DNA from: Acidobacteriaceae bacterium KBS 89
GTDB lineage: Bacteria > Acidobacteriota > Terriglobia > Terriglobales > Acidobacteriaceae
DNA length: 64,000 bases
Direction of reading: 5' to 3'
Assembly: GCA_000381605.1 (NCBI GenBank)
Contig: KB906758.1
Location: 1 to 64,000 of the forward strand
The translations under genes and the position numbers were made by a program. Of this stretch, positions 1 through 9,015 are shown in pieces. Position 1 is the stretch's first letter. Each line of letters opens with the position of its first letter. Under the pieces are notes generated by a model. The model worked only from the letters and a program-made list of their open reading frames with translations, was not told the DNA's origin and did not search any database.

Positions 1-228
1 CTCTCCTGGACGGCACCCGGCAGCTCTCCCGTTCAAATCGCAGGCTACAACGTCTACCGGTCCGTCGGCGGGTCAACTCAAATGGTTAGTCCGTCAAAAG
101 TCGCACAGACTACCTTTGTCGATAAAACCGTTACAAGTGGTACCACTTACAGCTACACCGTAACCAGCGTAGACAGCACTGGAGTCGAAAGCGTTCCTTC
201 GAGTCCATACAGCGTAACAATTCCCTGA
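1..228 (+). CDS. C-terminal end of a fibronectin type III domain protein (5' truncated by window)
   Basis: Frame 1 is open from the window edge to a TGA at 226-228. It encodes 75 residues with the pattern of a fibronectin type III module: LSWTAPGS, then YNVYRSVGG, then YSYTVTSVDSTGVES, ending SSPYSVTIP. Such domains usually sit at the C-terminus of secreted or cell-surface proteins in Acidobacteriota. The N-terminal part lies outside the window, so the function of the whole protein is unknown. A strong terminator follows directly. Confidence 0.8.
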   Translation, partial: LSWTAPGSSPVQIAGYNVYRSVGGSTQMVSPSKVAQTTFVDKTVTSGTTYSYTVTSVDSTGVESVPSSPYSVTIP

Positions 229-248
229 CAAAGGGTGTGCCCCACAAT

Positions 249-299
249 AGGCCCCACGTCAGGCGCGGTCTCACCGCGTCTGTCATGGGGCCTTTTTTT
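249..299 (+). terminator. Rho-independent terminator of the fibronectin III gene
   Basis: GGCCCCA at 250-256 pairs with TGGGGCC at 286-292, with a second small hairpin (GCGG/CCGC) inside the loop. A run of seven T follows. It lies 21 bases after the stop codon of the upstream gene, on the same strand. Confidence 0.85.
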
Positions 300-303
300 G
301 CCC

Positions 304-1578
304 TCAACCCGCTCGCCCACGTCCTCCTCGAGCGGCAATCATCTCCATGGCCACCTTGCTCACGAAGATCTGCTTGTGAAACCGCTCGCCCCACGAGAGC
401 GGAGTAACGTCACGATACTCATGCATCGCCTCTTCTCCATATCCAGGATGTAGCTGCTTCCGCAGCGAGGCCCTCGCATTCGGATTCGCGCCCCTATCCA
501 GCAGCAGTTGCGTAAACGGAGCCACCTGCGGCGTCCCCTTGTGATTCATCCAGAAGTTCGGCTGCGACACCACCGTCGCAAACAGTGCCGTATGACCGCC
601 AAATCCATCAGCATCGACAGCAGCCTTCGCATCCACATCCATCCCGCGATCCAGCAGCCACCGCGCGATCTCCATCTCGTCGTAGTCCACACACATATGC
701 AGCAACGTCGTTCCCGCCAGCGGTGTCCCATGCGTCGCAAGCACCTCGTCATGACACCCCATCTCGGGCGGATAGATCTCCTCATGCGAAAACGTCCGCC
801 GCAACATCTGCGGATCGCGCCGCAGATGCTCTGCGAGCAGATCGATACGTCCTCGATGCAGCGCCATCGTCGGTGTGTCCGGCAGCGTCAACCCATGCTG
901 CGCATACATCTCCAGAATGTCGTGCTTCGCAGAAGGATTACGGCTATCGGTCTCCAGCACCACATCCACCGGCGCAATCCGCCTCCCCCGGTCATCATGC
1001 GTCTTCGCGCCTAGCTCGAACATCAGCGCAGTCCCATCAGCGCTGAGCGTATACGCCGGCCCACCCAACGCATCCTCCGGCACAGGTGGTCGGCCCATCA
1101 TCGCGTGCAGTCGCCGAGCGGTGCCAATCTTCGTCTGCAGTGTCGCTCGCCCCAGCGCATGCGCATGATCCGTAGCACCCAACTCATGAAGCATCTCAAC
1201 AATCCCATCGCGGCCCAGATTTGCCGCATAGCTCATCGGAGGCCCCCAGTTACTCCTCTGAATCCGAGCATCCTCATGCAACAAGTAAGGATGCTTCTCC
1301 ACCATCTCCCTCACCGCCTCCAGATCGTCATTCCATATCGCATCGATCAGCCGGCATGACTGCACAAGCCGCGTCCAGCTCGGTGCCCCATAACTCCGCG
1401 CCAGAGCGAACTGCGCATCCGCCAGCTTCACCTCAGACAAATCACTTTTTTCAGGACAACAGGCCTTCAACTCTGCAACAGCAACAGCATCTCCGCTTCG
1501 TATCTGTCGAAGCAGCTCCTTTGCCTGGTGCCTGAGTTGATCAAGGTTGGGACGAACCGGAAGACGACGCTCGGACAT
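304..1578 (-). CDS. Ankyrin repeat protein
   Basis: A 424-residue protein with ankyrin-type repeats. Recognisable units lie near residues 83-137 (LEAVREMVEKHP...GIVEMLHELGATD), 288-340 (TTLLHMCVDYDEMEIARWLL, then GGHTALFATVV) and 350-372 (FTQLLLDRGANPNAR). Ankyrin repeats bind proteins; the partner is unknown. No signal peptide is visible, so it is probably cytoplasmic. The ATG has an excellent ribosome site (AAGGAGG, 6 bases upstream). It converges on the fibronectin III gene. A catalytic role is unlikely, since no other domain is visible in the first 80 residues. Confidence 0.85.
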   Translation of the reverse strand: MSERRLPVRPNLDQLRHQAKELLRQIRSGDAVAVAELKACCPEKSDLSEVKLADAQFALARSYGAPSWTRLVQSCRLIDAIWNDDLEAVREMVEKHPYLLHEDARIQRSNWGPPMSYAANLGRDGIVEMLHELGATDHAHALGRATLQTKIGTARRLHAMMGRPPVPEDALGGPAYTLSADGTALMFELGAKTHDDRGRRIAPVDVVLETDSRNPSAKHDILEMYAQHGLTLPDTPTMALHRGRIDLLAEHLRRDPQMLRRTFSHEEIYPPEMGCHDEVLATHGTPLAGTTLLHMCVDYDEMEIARWLLDRGMDVDAKAAVDADGFGGHTALFATVVSQPNFWMNHKGTPQVAPFTQLLLDRGANPNARASLRKQLHPGYGEEAMHEYRDVTPLSWGERFHKQIFVSKVAMEMIAARGGRGRAG

Positions 1579-1763
1579 GAAAAACCTCCTTCGAAGAGAC
1601 CCGCGGTCCGCTAATGCCGGGCGAAAGGAGATTTGGAAAATTTAGACTTCAGCTTTCGGCAGGTGGACTCAGTCCTCTCCGCGGACGGGTGGCGTCCTGC
1701 ACGCCTGCCCACATATTAACAGTGGTTTGGATAGTCAGCAAAAACTCGCCGTCCAGACTCCAT

Positions 1764-3821
1764 CTACATATTCTTCGGCAACCCATTCTGCGGAAGCATA
1801 TGCGGAGCCACAAGTTTCCGCGGCGGTATCGGCCGCGGAGGCAGCGGCTTCAGTCGCAGCACCGGAAACGCCGGCATCCCGAACGTCGGAAACAGATCCG
1901 TAGTTCCCCAGTCATGATTCCGCGCCGCATCCGTCAACACCTGATACGGCGAAAACCAGTTCGGCCCCGTCGGGGTCATGCCATTCCAGCAAATCACCGT
2001 AGAGATCCCACCCGTCTCGAAGTGCACGCCATTCTGACTCGTCGTCATGCTTCCGCCCTTGTCGCCCGCATACAAGTGGTTCGCAGCATCCGTCACAAAC
2101 ACATCGTCGAACCCATGCGGATACGCTCCGTTCCCCGCCGCATTCGCCATCCAGCTCTGCAGCGTCGCCAGGCTCATCATCGGGTTCTGATACGTCACGC
2201 TCAGCGCCGCCAGCAGTCGCGCAACATCCGTCGCCGCCGCCGACAACCCTCCGCCGCCACCGATGTCCTCCAGATTCCACTCCCCATACCCCAGCGCACA
2301 CAACGGCTGTCCCACCGCCATCACCGACGGCAGCGCCGTCAGTGGACGCGAGTGATACCGCACCTCATCCGCAGGCTGTCCCGAAGCCAGCGTCACCGCC
2401 GACCGCACCCTCGTCATCTGCAGCTTATTCAGCAGCGGCCCGATCCCTCCAATGTAGTTCGCCGCGCCGCGTATGCGCGCCACCACCATACCCAGCAGCA
2501 TGTAGCCCGCATTGCTGTATACGACCTTCGTCTTGTCTCCCGGCGTATTCGTCAGCGGCTGCCGATACAACCACTGCGCCATCGTCATCGCGTTCACCGG
2601 CAGCGTCGGAGACATACCCGGGTCCGAACCCAAAATGTTCGCCGTCACCCCGCTCGTCATCTCCAGCAGGTGCCGAATCGTGATGTCATTCCAGTGCGCC
2701 ACCGGTGGCCCATTCGCAATATTCGGCAACGCAGTCGCCAGATGCGTGTCCAGAGCCAGCACCAGAGTGCTTCCCGGAAGATGCGCCCCCTCATCGATCA
2801 GCTGATAGATCGCTGCCGCCGTAAACATCTTCGACACACTCGCCTGCCGGAAGAACGTCGTCGGCTGAACATCGGGATACCCCGCCTCCGCCATCGTGTA
2901 GCCCTTCGCATAGACCAGCCTCGTGCCGTGCACAATCGCCAGCGAAGCTCCGCGCAACATATTCGCGGTCATCACCGCCACCATCGCATCATCGATCGCG
3001 GCCACAGCCGACGACCCACTCGCCCCACTCATACGCAGCGTCCTCGCATCGCTGTCCTCGCGCGTCGCAAAGATCGCACTGAACCGCGCATTGCCGCCCG
3101 TTCCCTGCGCACTTACTCTCACTGGCCGTAGCCCCTGCGGATAAAGCGTATTGAACCGCGTCTGATACTCCGCGCTCGTCATATTGTCCCGAGCGTCCCA
3201 CTGTCCTCCTGTGCTGTCGTCATACATCACAAGATTGCCCATCTCCGGCGTCGTCGCCATATGCACCGGCCGCGCAAACCCCGACACCAGCGCATTGAAC
3301 CGTGCCTGCACTGTCGCAAGTGAGTCCGCAAACCCATCGCAGTTCCACGCCCGCTTATCAGTGTTTGCCACCCACACGCCAATAAAGCGCAGGTCGCCCG
3401 GATTCCCATAGACATCCGCCCAGCGGAGAATATTTCCCGCCGTCATCTGCGCCTTGTTCAGCGCATCGAAATCCCCAGCAGTCATCCCATGCCGCGTCAG
3501 CGGAATCGACCCCGTCTGAATAAAGCACGCCGCAAAGACAGGATTATTCGCTGGCCCCATCGCACTCACAATCTCGGGACCCCAACCCTGCGCGGCCATC
3601 TCGTTGAACTTCGCCTGCCACGCCGCCGCATCCAGTCCAAAGAACTGCCGCTCCCCCACCAGCGCCGCTCGCTTAATCATGGACGCCGCATACCGCGGAT
3701 CGTTCCGGTCTCCATACACACACAGCGAGATCGTGCGATACCCCGCAGCAGCCGCGTTATTCAGTTGTATTTGGTGGTCCGCAGTCGTGCGATCGTGCCA
3801 GGCAACGATGTCCAAAGCCAT
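1764..3821 (-). CDS. Serine hydrolase (class C beta-lactamase fold) with five N-terminal tandem repeats
   Basis: A 685-residue two-part protein. Residues about 9-258 contain five repeats of about 44 residues, each with an 'xxF(N)xLxxxG' helix followed by a short strand and 'RFxAxF'-like ending. Visible copies begin near residues 9, 63, 111, 166 and 214. This resembles the bacterial tandem repeat domain found in front of beta-lactamase-like domains, including fungal polyglycine hydrolases. Residues about 275-660 are a class C beta-lactamase/DD-peptidase type domain with SxxK (S328-V-S-K331) and YxN (Y435-S-N437). No signal peptide is visible, which is odd for an enzyme of this fold. The ATG is preceded by AAGGACGG. 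Substrate is unknown: a peptidase, esterase or amidase are all possible. Confidence 0.85.
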   Translation of the reverse strand: MALDIVAWHDRTTADHQIQLNNAAAAGYRTISLCVYGDRNDPRYAASMIKRAALVGERQFFGLDAAAWQAKFNEMAAQGWGPEIVSAMGPANNPVFAACFIQTGSIPLTRHGMTAGDFDALNKAQMTAGNILRWADVYGNPGDLRFIGVWVANTDKRAWNCDGFADSLATVQARFNALVSGFARPVHMATTPEMGNLVMYDDSTGGQWDARDNMTSAEYQTRFNTLYPQGLRPVRVSAQGTGGNARFSAIFATREDSDARTLRMSGASGSSAVAAIDDAMVAVMTANMLRGASLAIVHGTRLVYAKGYTMAEAGYPDVQPTTFFRQASVSKMFTAAAIYQLIDEGAHLPGSTLVLALDTHLATALPNIANGPPVAHWNDITIRHLLEMTSGVTANILGSDPGMSPTLPVNAMTMAQWLYRQPLTNTPGDKTKVVYSNAGYMLLGMVVARIRGAANYIGGIGPLLNKLQMTRVRSAVTLASGQPADEVRYHSRPLTALPSVMAVGQPLCALGYGEWNLEDIGGGGGLSAAATDVARLLAALSVTYQNPMMSLATLQSWMANAAGNGAYPHGFDDVFVTDAANHLYAGDKGGSMTTSQNGVHFETGGISTVICWNGMTPTGPNWFSPYQVLTDAARNHDWGTTDLFPTFGMPAFPVLRLKPLPPRPIPPRKLVAPHMLPQNGLPKNM

Positions 3822-3930
3822 AGCGGTTCCGTCCTTGTCTCAAACGGGGAATTTCACTTCCGAATGGCCCACCTGCACTAACGTCGGCCTATCCTAGTCC
3901 TTTTTCACCCCATTCGTTCAAGTCGTCACC

Positions 3931-4413
3931 CTAGGCGTCAAAGCACCCCGTCAACACAGAGGCCGGCGCACGCAGACTCAAGCTGCTGATTGCACTACGG
4001 ACCAATTCACGCACCCTCCCTGGAGTGACGTGAAGAAACTTCGCGACCTCCGACTCCGGCGACCGCAGAATCAGCTTCAACATGAACGCCAGCCGGACAA
4101 GGTTAGGAAGCTCAACGATAGTCGGAGGCATCAGAACGCCCTCGGCCTCGCGCTCCAGCTCCAGCAACGCAATCGACTGCTGGATCAGAACCTCGCGTGC
4201 CTGACTGTACGCAAGCTTTGGAGTCGAACCGTCGAAGGAAATTTCATCCAGCCGAACCATGGTGCGCAGAATCGCAATCTCCACCAGCTTCGCGTCGGCG
4301 ACCAGATACCATGCCAGCCGCGCGAATTCATCAAGATGCTCAAGAAACAACAAGCACCATCCAGCCTGGTCGCGTCCAGCCCTTACATCCTGCAATTCAA
4401 GTGAAGCTGCCAT
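3931..4413 (-). CDS. Small sigma-70-like (degenerate ECF-like) protein
   Basis: 160 residues. The open frame extends to 4515, but the ATG at 4413 has a clear AGGAGG six bases upstream and is preferred. The N-terminal half (LEHLDEFARLAWYLVADAKL) resembles sigma region 2.1. The C-terminal part (LVRLAFMLKLILRSPESEVA followed by FLHVTPGRVRELVRSAISSL) looks like a region 4 helix-turn-helix. The usual acidic-aromatic core of region 2.2 is missing, so promoter melting is doubtful. It lies 46 bases downstream of an omega-like gene on the same strand and is probably co-transcribed with it. It could be a sigma-derived regulator rather than a working sigma factor. Confidence 0.65.
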   Translation of the reverse strand: MAASLELQDVRAGRDQAGWCLLFLEHLDEFARLAWYLVADAKLVEIAILRTMVRLDEISFDGSTPKLAYSQAREVLIQQSIALLELEREAEGVLMPPTIVELPNLVRLAFMLKLILRSPESEVAKFLHVTPGRVRELVRSAISSLSLRAPASVLTGCFDA

Positions 4414-4459
4414 TGTGTTCCTCCTGGCAAAACGTAGTCGACAATAAAGCAGCGACTCG

Positions 4460-4672
4460 CTAGGCAGCGCGGCGACCTTGCTCCTCCACAGGCCCTGACA
4501 TCCGGACCGCGACACCTGGACGACGACCGAACCGTCGAAGCACCTCGTTCATCGTGTCCTGCAACCGGGTATTCGGCCTATGCATCCCGCGTGTTCCCTT
4601 GGCCAGTAATTTCACCAGCCGATAATGGTTCGGTTCATGTGCGACAGCTTTGAAGATCAACTCAGAACGCAT
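4460..4672 (-). CDS. Small RNA polymerase omega-like protein
   Basis: 70 residues starting at an ATG with a strong AGGAGGG site three bases upstream of the start codon. The segment HYRLVKLLAKGTRGMHRPNT followed by RLQDTMNEVL resembles the N-terminal helix of RNA polymerase omega (consensus 'NRFxLVxxAxxRARxL'). If the resemblance is real, the product may bind the beta-prime subunit. It is unlikely to be the housekeeping RpoZ because the sequence is diverged and the next gene is sigma-like. An unrelated small DNA-binding protein is the main alternative. Confidence 0.5.
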   Translation of the reverse strand: MRSELIFKAVAHEPNHYRLVKLLAKGTRGMHRPNTRLQDTMNEVLRRFGRRPGVAVRMSGPVEEQGRRAA

Positions 4673-5009
4673 AGTCCCTCCTGTTAATGACTGCGATTCG
4701 ACCTGGTCTTATCGCCTCTTGCTCATCCGATGGAAGCCGCCAACGCAGCCGAGACTTCGGGCTTCGACGCTCTCGCACCAGGCCTTCGAACATTGCCTTT
4801 GAATCGCTGCGCCGCATTGAGCCAGGGTGACCAACCCATCGCAACTCGTCGCTCAGCTCATGCAGTCTTCGCGCTAGCTTACGAAGGAGATTACTCGAGC
4901 CTCACGGCGCGAACCACCCCTGAAATAGCAGTATTCATCCTGCATTTTTCTGCAGCCTGCCAATGACCCTGTGAAGGAGTAGCTGTGTAATTGACTCGAA
5001 GTGAAATAC
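4673..5009. other. Intergenic region, no gene recognised
   Basis: About 337 bases between the Rieske gene end and the omega-like gene start, both on the minus strand. It should hold the promoter of the small two-gene cassette. Short open frames here lack ribosome sites and recognisable sequence. No strong hairpin was found. Confidence 0.5.
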
Positions 5010-6098
5010 CTAACTTCGCCAGTGCAGCGTCACAGGCCCCTGCAGCGGATGTTCGCCCGTCCCCTTCTGCCGCGCCTGTTTCAGCGCAAAGTACCACTTC
5101 GCGGGCTTATCCGCATCATCGATCAGCATCAGCCCCGGATTAAACCTCAACCCCTCCGCCTGCTCAATCATCGTCTGCTGATCCTGTCGCACAAACCGCG
5201 CCCCGAAAAACGTAGCGATCGAAGTTACAAATGGTACGTTGTAAAAAACATTCCACGCCGCACAAACATCGATCCTGCAAGTCGAAGCCGTTAACGGAGT
5301 CACCGTAGTCAGACTCGCAAACCACTTCTCCCCCGCGCGAATCGTCTCATACCGCCGGTTCGGCAGCACAAAATCGATCGTCGTCGTAATCGGCTCCCCA
5401 TAGACACCCAGCAGCTTATACGGTGCCGAGTTCGCACTCGGAGCATGCGACGACATCCGAAATCCCTCCGGGATCGGCTCGAAATTTTTTGCCTTCTCGT
5501 GAATACTCGCCTTACTCCTCCACCACCACGCCTGATGCACAAACGGCCCATGCGCCGGATCCATCAACCCGATGATCCCGTGATCAACATTACAAGGCAG
5601 CTCCGCCGTCAGATGCGCGCTCCGAAACCGCGCCGAAAACTTCGGCACCTCCGGCACTGGCGGTAGCGCATCACCCACCCGCCCCGTACCAGGCAGTGGC
5701 AGATATACCCACGCATACCCATCACGCTCCTCACAAGGAAACGCCCCGGCAAAAATCTTCGTAGGATCCAGCGTCTCGTGACTAGTCAGCGAAGGGATCT
5801 CCTTGCACTGTCCACTGCAAGGCTCAAACCGCCATCCATGGTACTTGCACGTCACCGTCTCCCCATCGAACCACCCAGCCGACAGCGGAATCCCCCGATG
5901 CGGACAAAGATCACGCATCGCAAACACCTTCCCATCATTCTTCCGCCCCACCAGCAGCGGCACGCCGAGCAGCAAAGCCTTCGCCGTCTTGCCGGCACGC
6001 AGCTCGCCAATCCGCATCGCCGGATACCAATCTCCAAAGATCAGCTCCGTCGGCGGCCCCGCAATCTCCGCAGCTCGCACCACATCACTCAAGCGCAA
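5010..6098 (-). CDS. Rieske [2Fe-2S] non-haem iron oxygenase, alpha subunit type
   Basis: 362 residues. The N-terminal Rieske domain has C65-P-H67 and C84-K-Y-H87 as cluster ligands. The catalytic domain has the mononuclear iron motif D180-P-A-H183-x4-H188, preceded by N170-V-D172, which in this family carries electrons to the active site. Length and motifs fit the VanA/aromatic-ring or sterol-type demethylase/hydroxylase group. A reductase partner is not encoded nearby, so it must use one encoded elsewhere. Substrate cannot be told from sequence. It is transcribed divergently from the GT39 gene, with 133 bases between them. Confidence 0.9.
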   Translation of the reverse strand: MRLSDVVRAAEIAGPPTELIFGDWYPAMRIGELRAGKTAKALLLGVPLLVGRKNDGKVFAMRDLCPHRGIPLSAGWFDGETVTCKYHGWRFEPCSGQCKEIPSLTSHETLDPTKIFAGAFPCEERDGYAWVYLPLPGTGRVGDALPPVPEVPKFSARFRSAHLTAELPCNVDHGIIGLMDPAHGPFVHQAWWWRSKASIHEKAKNFEPIPEGFRMSSHAPSANSAPYKLLGVYGEPITTTIDFVLPNRRYETIRAGEKWFASLTTVTPLTASTCRIDVCAAWNVFYNVPFVTSIATFFGARFVRQDQQTMIEQAEGLRFNPGLMLIDDADKPAKWYFALKQARQKGTGEHPLQGPVTLHWRS

Positions 6099-6231
6099 CT
6101 CCCATCCTTCGCATCAATGCAACAACACGCGCCTTCCCATCATAGCCGCGCACTGCTCCACCCAAGCCTTCATTGATAGCTCAATCCCCCTAACGTAAAC
6201 TCGGCTGATAACCAGCGTCTCACCAGCCGCA

Positions 6232-8163
6232 ATGCAAACCACCCTCTCACCCACCCAGCCCGAGATAAAGCGCAACCGCCTCATCCTCTTCGCACTCTGG
6301 CTCCTCTTCTACTCCACCGTCGCCCTCATCACCCCTCCTCTCCTCGACGACGCCGACTCGGTACACGCCGAAGTCTCCCGCGAGATGCTCGTCCGCCACA
6401 ACTGGGTCACCCTCTACGCCAACGGCATCCGCTACCTCGAAAAAGCCCCACTCCTCTACTGGTCCATGGCCACCAGCTTCAAACTCTTCGGTGTCGGCAC
6501 CGCTCCCGCACGGCTCCCCCTCGCCTTCACCGTTCTCGCACTCGCATTCACCATCGAAACCTTCGCCCGCCGCGCCTTCCACTCCGCACGCACCGGCCTC
6601 TACGCCGGACTCATCCTCCTCTCCAGCTTCGGCATCTTCATCTTCACCCGCATCATCATCCCCGACGCCATCGTCTGCCTCTGGCTCACCGTCGCCCTCT
6701 ACTGCTACTGGCTCACCGAACAATCCGATCGCCACTCCAACCCACCCCGCCTCCTCTGCTGGGCCTTCGCCGCCTGCTGCGCCCTCAACGTCCTCACCAA
6801 GGGCCTCATCGGCATCGTCTTCCCCATCCTCATCGTCCTTACCCACCTTGCACTCACACGTCGCAACGCGAGAGCAGTCCTCACCCGCATCAAACAACTC
6901 GCTCCCATCTCAAGCACCATCGTCTTTCTATTAATCGCCGCCCCCTGGCACATCCTCATCGCCCTAGCCAACCCCACACAAGGCAACCCCGGCAGCCTCA
7001 CCTTCACCCACGGCCACTGGTCCGTCCCGCAACCAACCGACGGCAACGTGCACGGCTGGCTCTGGTTCTACTTCATCAACGAGCATCTCCTCCGCTACCT
7101 CAACCTCCGGGTCCCCCGCGACTACGACACCGTTCCGCTCTACCTCTTCTGGGCACTCCTCCTCATCTGGCTCATGCCCTGGAGCGCGTACCTCCTCCGC
7201 GCCCTAGCCACCGTTCCCTGGCGCAAATCCATCCGCCCCCTCGTCTCTATCCGCACCCTCACCGCAACCGAGAGCACACGCCTTCTCCTCGGTCTCTGGG
7301 CCGTCATCCCCATGCTCTTCTTCAGCCTCTCCACTCGCCAGGAGTACTACGTCCTCCCCTCGCTCCCCCCGCTGATCCTTCTCATCGCCGCCTGGCTCAA
7401 CGATGAAGCCGCCGAAGCCGAATCCTTCATCGTCCCCAACCCACTCACCCGCGCCGGCCAGCGCATCTCAGTCGTACTTCTCGTCCTCGGATCTATAGCT
7501 GCACTCATCGCAGGATTCTTCATCCTCCACGCACACCCGCCCGGCCCGAACACAGACCTCGCCACCCTCCTCAAGCAAAACCCTAGTGACTACGCCCTTT
7601 CCTTCGGTCACTTCCTCGACCTCAACGCCCAGGCCATGGGTGCCTTCCGCGACCCGCTCATCCTCACCATCATTGCGCTCTTCGGCGGCACGCTCGCAAA
7701 CTGGCTCTTCCGCCGCAACTACAAGCCCCACGCCGCAAATCTCTGCCTCATCGCCGCGACCTTTATGTTTCTACTCGCCGCCCACGTAGGCCTGCAGATC
7801 TTCTCCCCTATCCTCACCTCGCGGCAACTTGCCACCGCCATCTCCGCCCAGCTCAAACCCAGCGACATCATCGTCATCCACGGCGAATACGAAGCCGCCA
7901 GCACCCTAGGCTTCTATCTCCACCGCGACGACCTGCACATCCTCAACGGCCGCAGCTCCAACCTCTGGTATGGCAGCTTCTTCCCCGACGCCCCCCACAT
8001 CTTCGAAGACGATCTCTCCCTCAGCCTCAAGTGGACTGAACCACGGCGCGTCTTCCTCTGGCAAGACCTCAACGACCCCGTCCCCAACCTACACGGCAGA
8101 ACCTACTTCATCGCGCAGAGCGGCGGCAAAGAGATCCTCAGCAACCAGCCCAACCCCTACTAG
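6232..8163 (+). CDS. GT39/ArnT-like membrane glycosyltransferase
   Basis: 643 residues with about a dozen hydrophobic segments. Near the N-terminus it shows the family hallmarks D39-D40 in the first periplasmic loop, E47, and the segment RYLEKAPLLYW (about 67-77), as in ArnT and protein-O-mannosyltransferase-type enzymes that use polyprenyl-phosphate sugars. The soluble C-terminal part (about 530-643) would be periplasmic. It probably modifies lipid A, cell-envelope glycans or proteins; the acceptor is unknown. Its coding strand is strikingly pyrimidine-rich (CTC, ATC, TTC codons). The next gene starts 12 bases after its stop, suggesting an operon. Confidence 0.85.
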   Translation: MQTTLSPTQPEIKRNRLILFALWLLFYSTVALITPPLLDDADSVHAEVSREMLVRHNWVTLYANGIRYLEKAPLLYWSMATSFKLFGVGTAPARLPLAFTVLALAFTIETFARRAFHSARTGLYAGLILLSSFGIFIFTRIIIPDAIVCLWLTVALYCYWLTEQSDRHSNPPRLLCWAFAACCALNVLTKGLIGIVFPILIVLTHLALTRRNARAVLTRIKQLAPISSTIVFLLIAAPWHILIALANPTQGNPGSLTFTHGHWSVPQPTDGNVHGWLWFYFINEHLLRYLNLRVPRDYDTVPLYLFWALLLIWLMPWSAYLLRALATVPWRKSIRPLVSIRTLTATESTRLLLGLWAVIPMLFFSLSTRQEYYVLPSLPPLILLIAAWLNDEAAEAESFIVPNPLTRAGQRISVVLLVLGSIAALIAGFFILHAHPPGPNTDLATLLKQNPSDYALSFGHFLDLNAQAMGAFRDPLILTIIALFGGTLANWLFRRNYKPHAANLCLIAATFMFLLAAHVGLQIFSPILTSRQLATAISAQLKPSDIIVIHGEYEAASTLGFYLHRDDLHILNGRSSNLWYGSFFPDAPHIFEDDLSLSLKWTEPRRVFLWQDLNDPVPNLHGRTYFIAQSGGKEILSNQPNPY

Positions 8164-8175
8164 GAGACGCGTCCT

Positions 8176-8643
8176 TTGACCATCCGCCGTCGCATCTCAA
8201 TCGCAACCATCACTCTCGCCCTGGTCTTCTCCGCTCAACTCGCAACAGCAAAGTCCCAACAAAAATCGCCCACCGCCGACACCACAGAAATTGTCGACAC
8301 AGTAAAGGCCCTATTCACCGACCTGAGCAATGACGACCTCACAAAATTCAACTCTCTCGTCACACCCGACTTCTACATGTACGACGGAGGCCAACGATTC
8401 ACCAGTGAATCCATCGTCGCCCTCATCAAAGCCGAACAAGCCGCCGGCAAACACTACGAATGGAACGTCACTCAACCCGACGTCCACGTCACCGGCAACG
8501 CCGCATGGATCGCCTACGTCGCCTCCGGCACCCTACACCGCAAATGGTTGGAATCAGCCTTCCTCACAAAGAATGCGGGCCATTGGAAGATCGCCTTCTT
8601 CCATAGCACTCGCGTCCCTCCGCCGCCACCGGAGACCCACTAG
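8176..8643 (+). CDS. Secreted SnoaL/DUF4440-like (NTF2-fold) protein
   Basis: 155 residues from a TTG start, with AGGAG at 8162-8166 overlapping the stop codon of the GT39 gene. It has an N-terminal signal peptide (RRRISIATITLALVFSAQLA, cleavage after ATA or nearby). The mature part reads like an NTF2-fold protein of the DUF4440 group: TVKALFTDLSNDDLTKFNSL, DFYMYDGGQ, AAWIAYVASG, then AFFHSTRV. Family members are often of unknown function or act as small binding domains. Co-transcription with the glycosyltransferase suggests an envelope role, but this is inference. Confidence 0.75.
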   Translation: MTIRRRISIATITLALVFSAQLATAKSQQKSPTADTTEIVDTVKALFTDLSNDDLTKFNSLVTPDFYMYDGGQRFTSESIVALIKAEQAAGKHYEWNVTQPDVHVTGNAAWIAYVASGTLHRKWLESAFLTKNAGHWKIAFFHSTRVPPPPPETH

Positions 8644-8688
8644 TAAAGTGAACCCGTCAACGGATGGTCGTAATTACTTCTCTATGCC

Positions 8689-8991
8689 TCAAAGACCCGC
8701 TTCCTCTTTGTCCGTCTTCCAGACATAAAGGAACTCGTCGTTACTCGACGTGGCCAGATTGATCTTTTGCTGTCGCGCAGCCCGGCTCAACGCCGACCGA
8801 ATATTCTCCTTCGTATCCGGCAACTCGGATAGAGGGATCTTCAGCGCCGCTCCTAAACTCAGCTGGGCAATGTCACTCAGCAACTGCGAAATGATTTGCT
8901 TATGCTTGCCGTCACGGCCCTTCGGGACATCGACCTGCTGCACCGACTCAAACTTCATAGAACCCGCAACAAACTCGGCATCGCCACTCAT
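8689..8991 (-). CDS. Conserved-looking small protein of unknown function
   Basis: 100 residues with a very good ribosome site (GGAGGGG, 5 bases before the ATG). The middle (IISQLLSDIAQLSLGAALKI) is helical and a charged C-terminal half follows, with ENIRSALSRAARQQKINLAT resembling a winged or ribbon-type DNA-binding helix. No signal peptide or membrane segment. An inverted repeat lies just upstream at 9016-9038, which might be its operator. I do not recognise the family. Confidence 0.65.
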   Translation of the reverse strand: MSGDAEFVAGSMKFESVQQVDVPKGRDGKHKQIISQLLSDIAQLSLGAALKIPLSELPDTKENIRSALSRAARQQKINLATSSNDEFLYVWKTDKEEAGL

Positions 8992-9015
8992 GACATCCCC
9001 TCCCTATGTGTTATT

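Noticed and set aside
1614-3131. 505-residue open frame on the plus strand
   Set aside because: It is antisense to the serine hydrolase gene, is rich in Arg, His and Gln from codon bias, and has no ribosome site or recognisable motif.
4662-4844. 60-residue minus-strand frame before the omega-like gene
   Set aside because: No ribosome site and no recognisable sequence; overlaps the start of the better supported gene.
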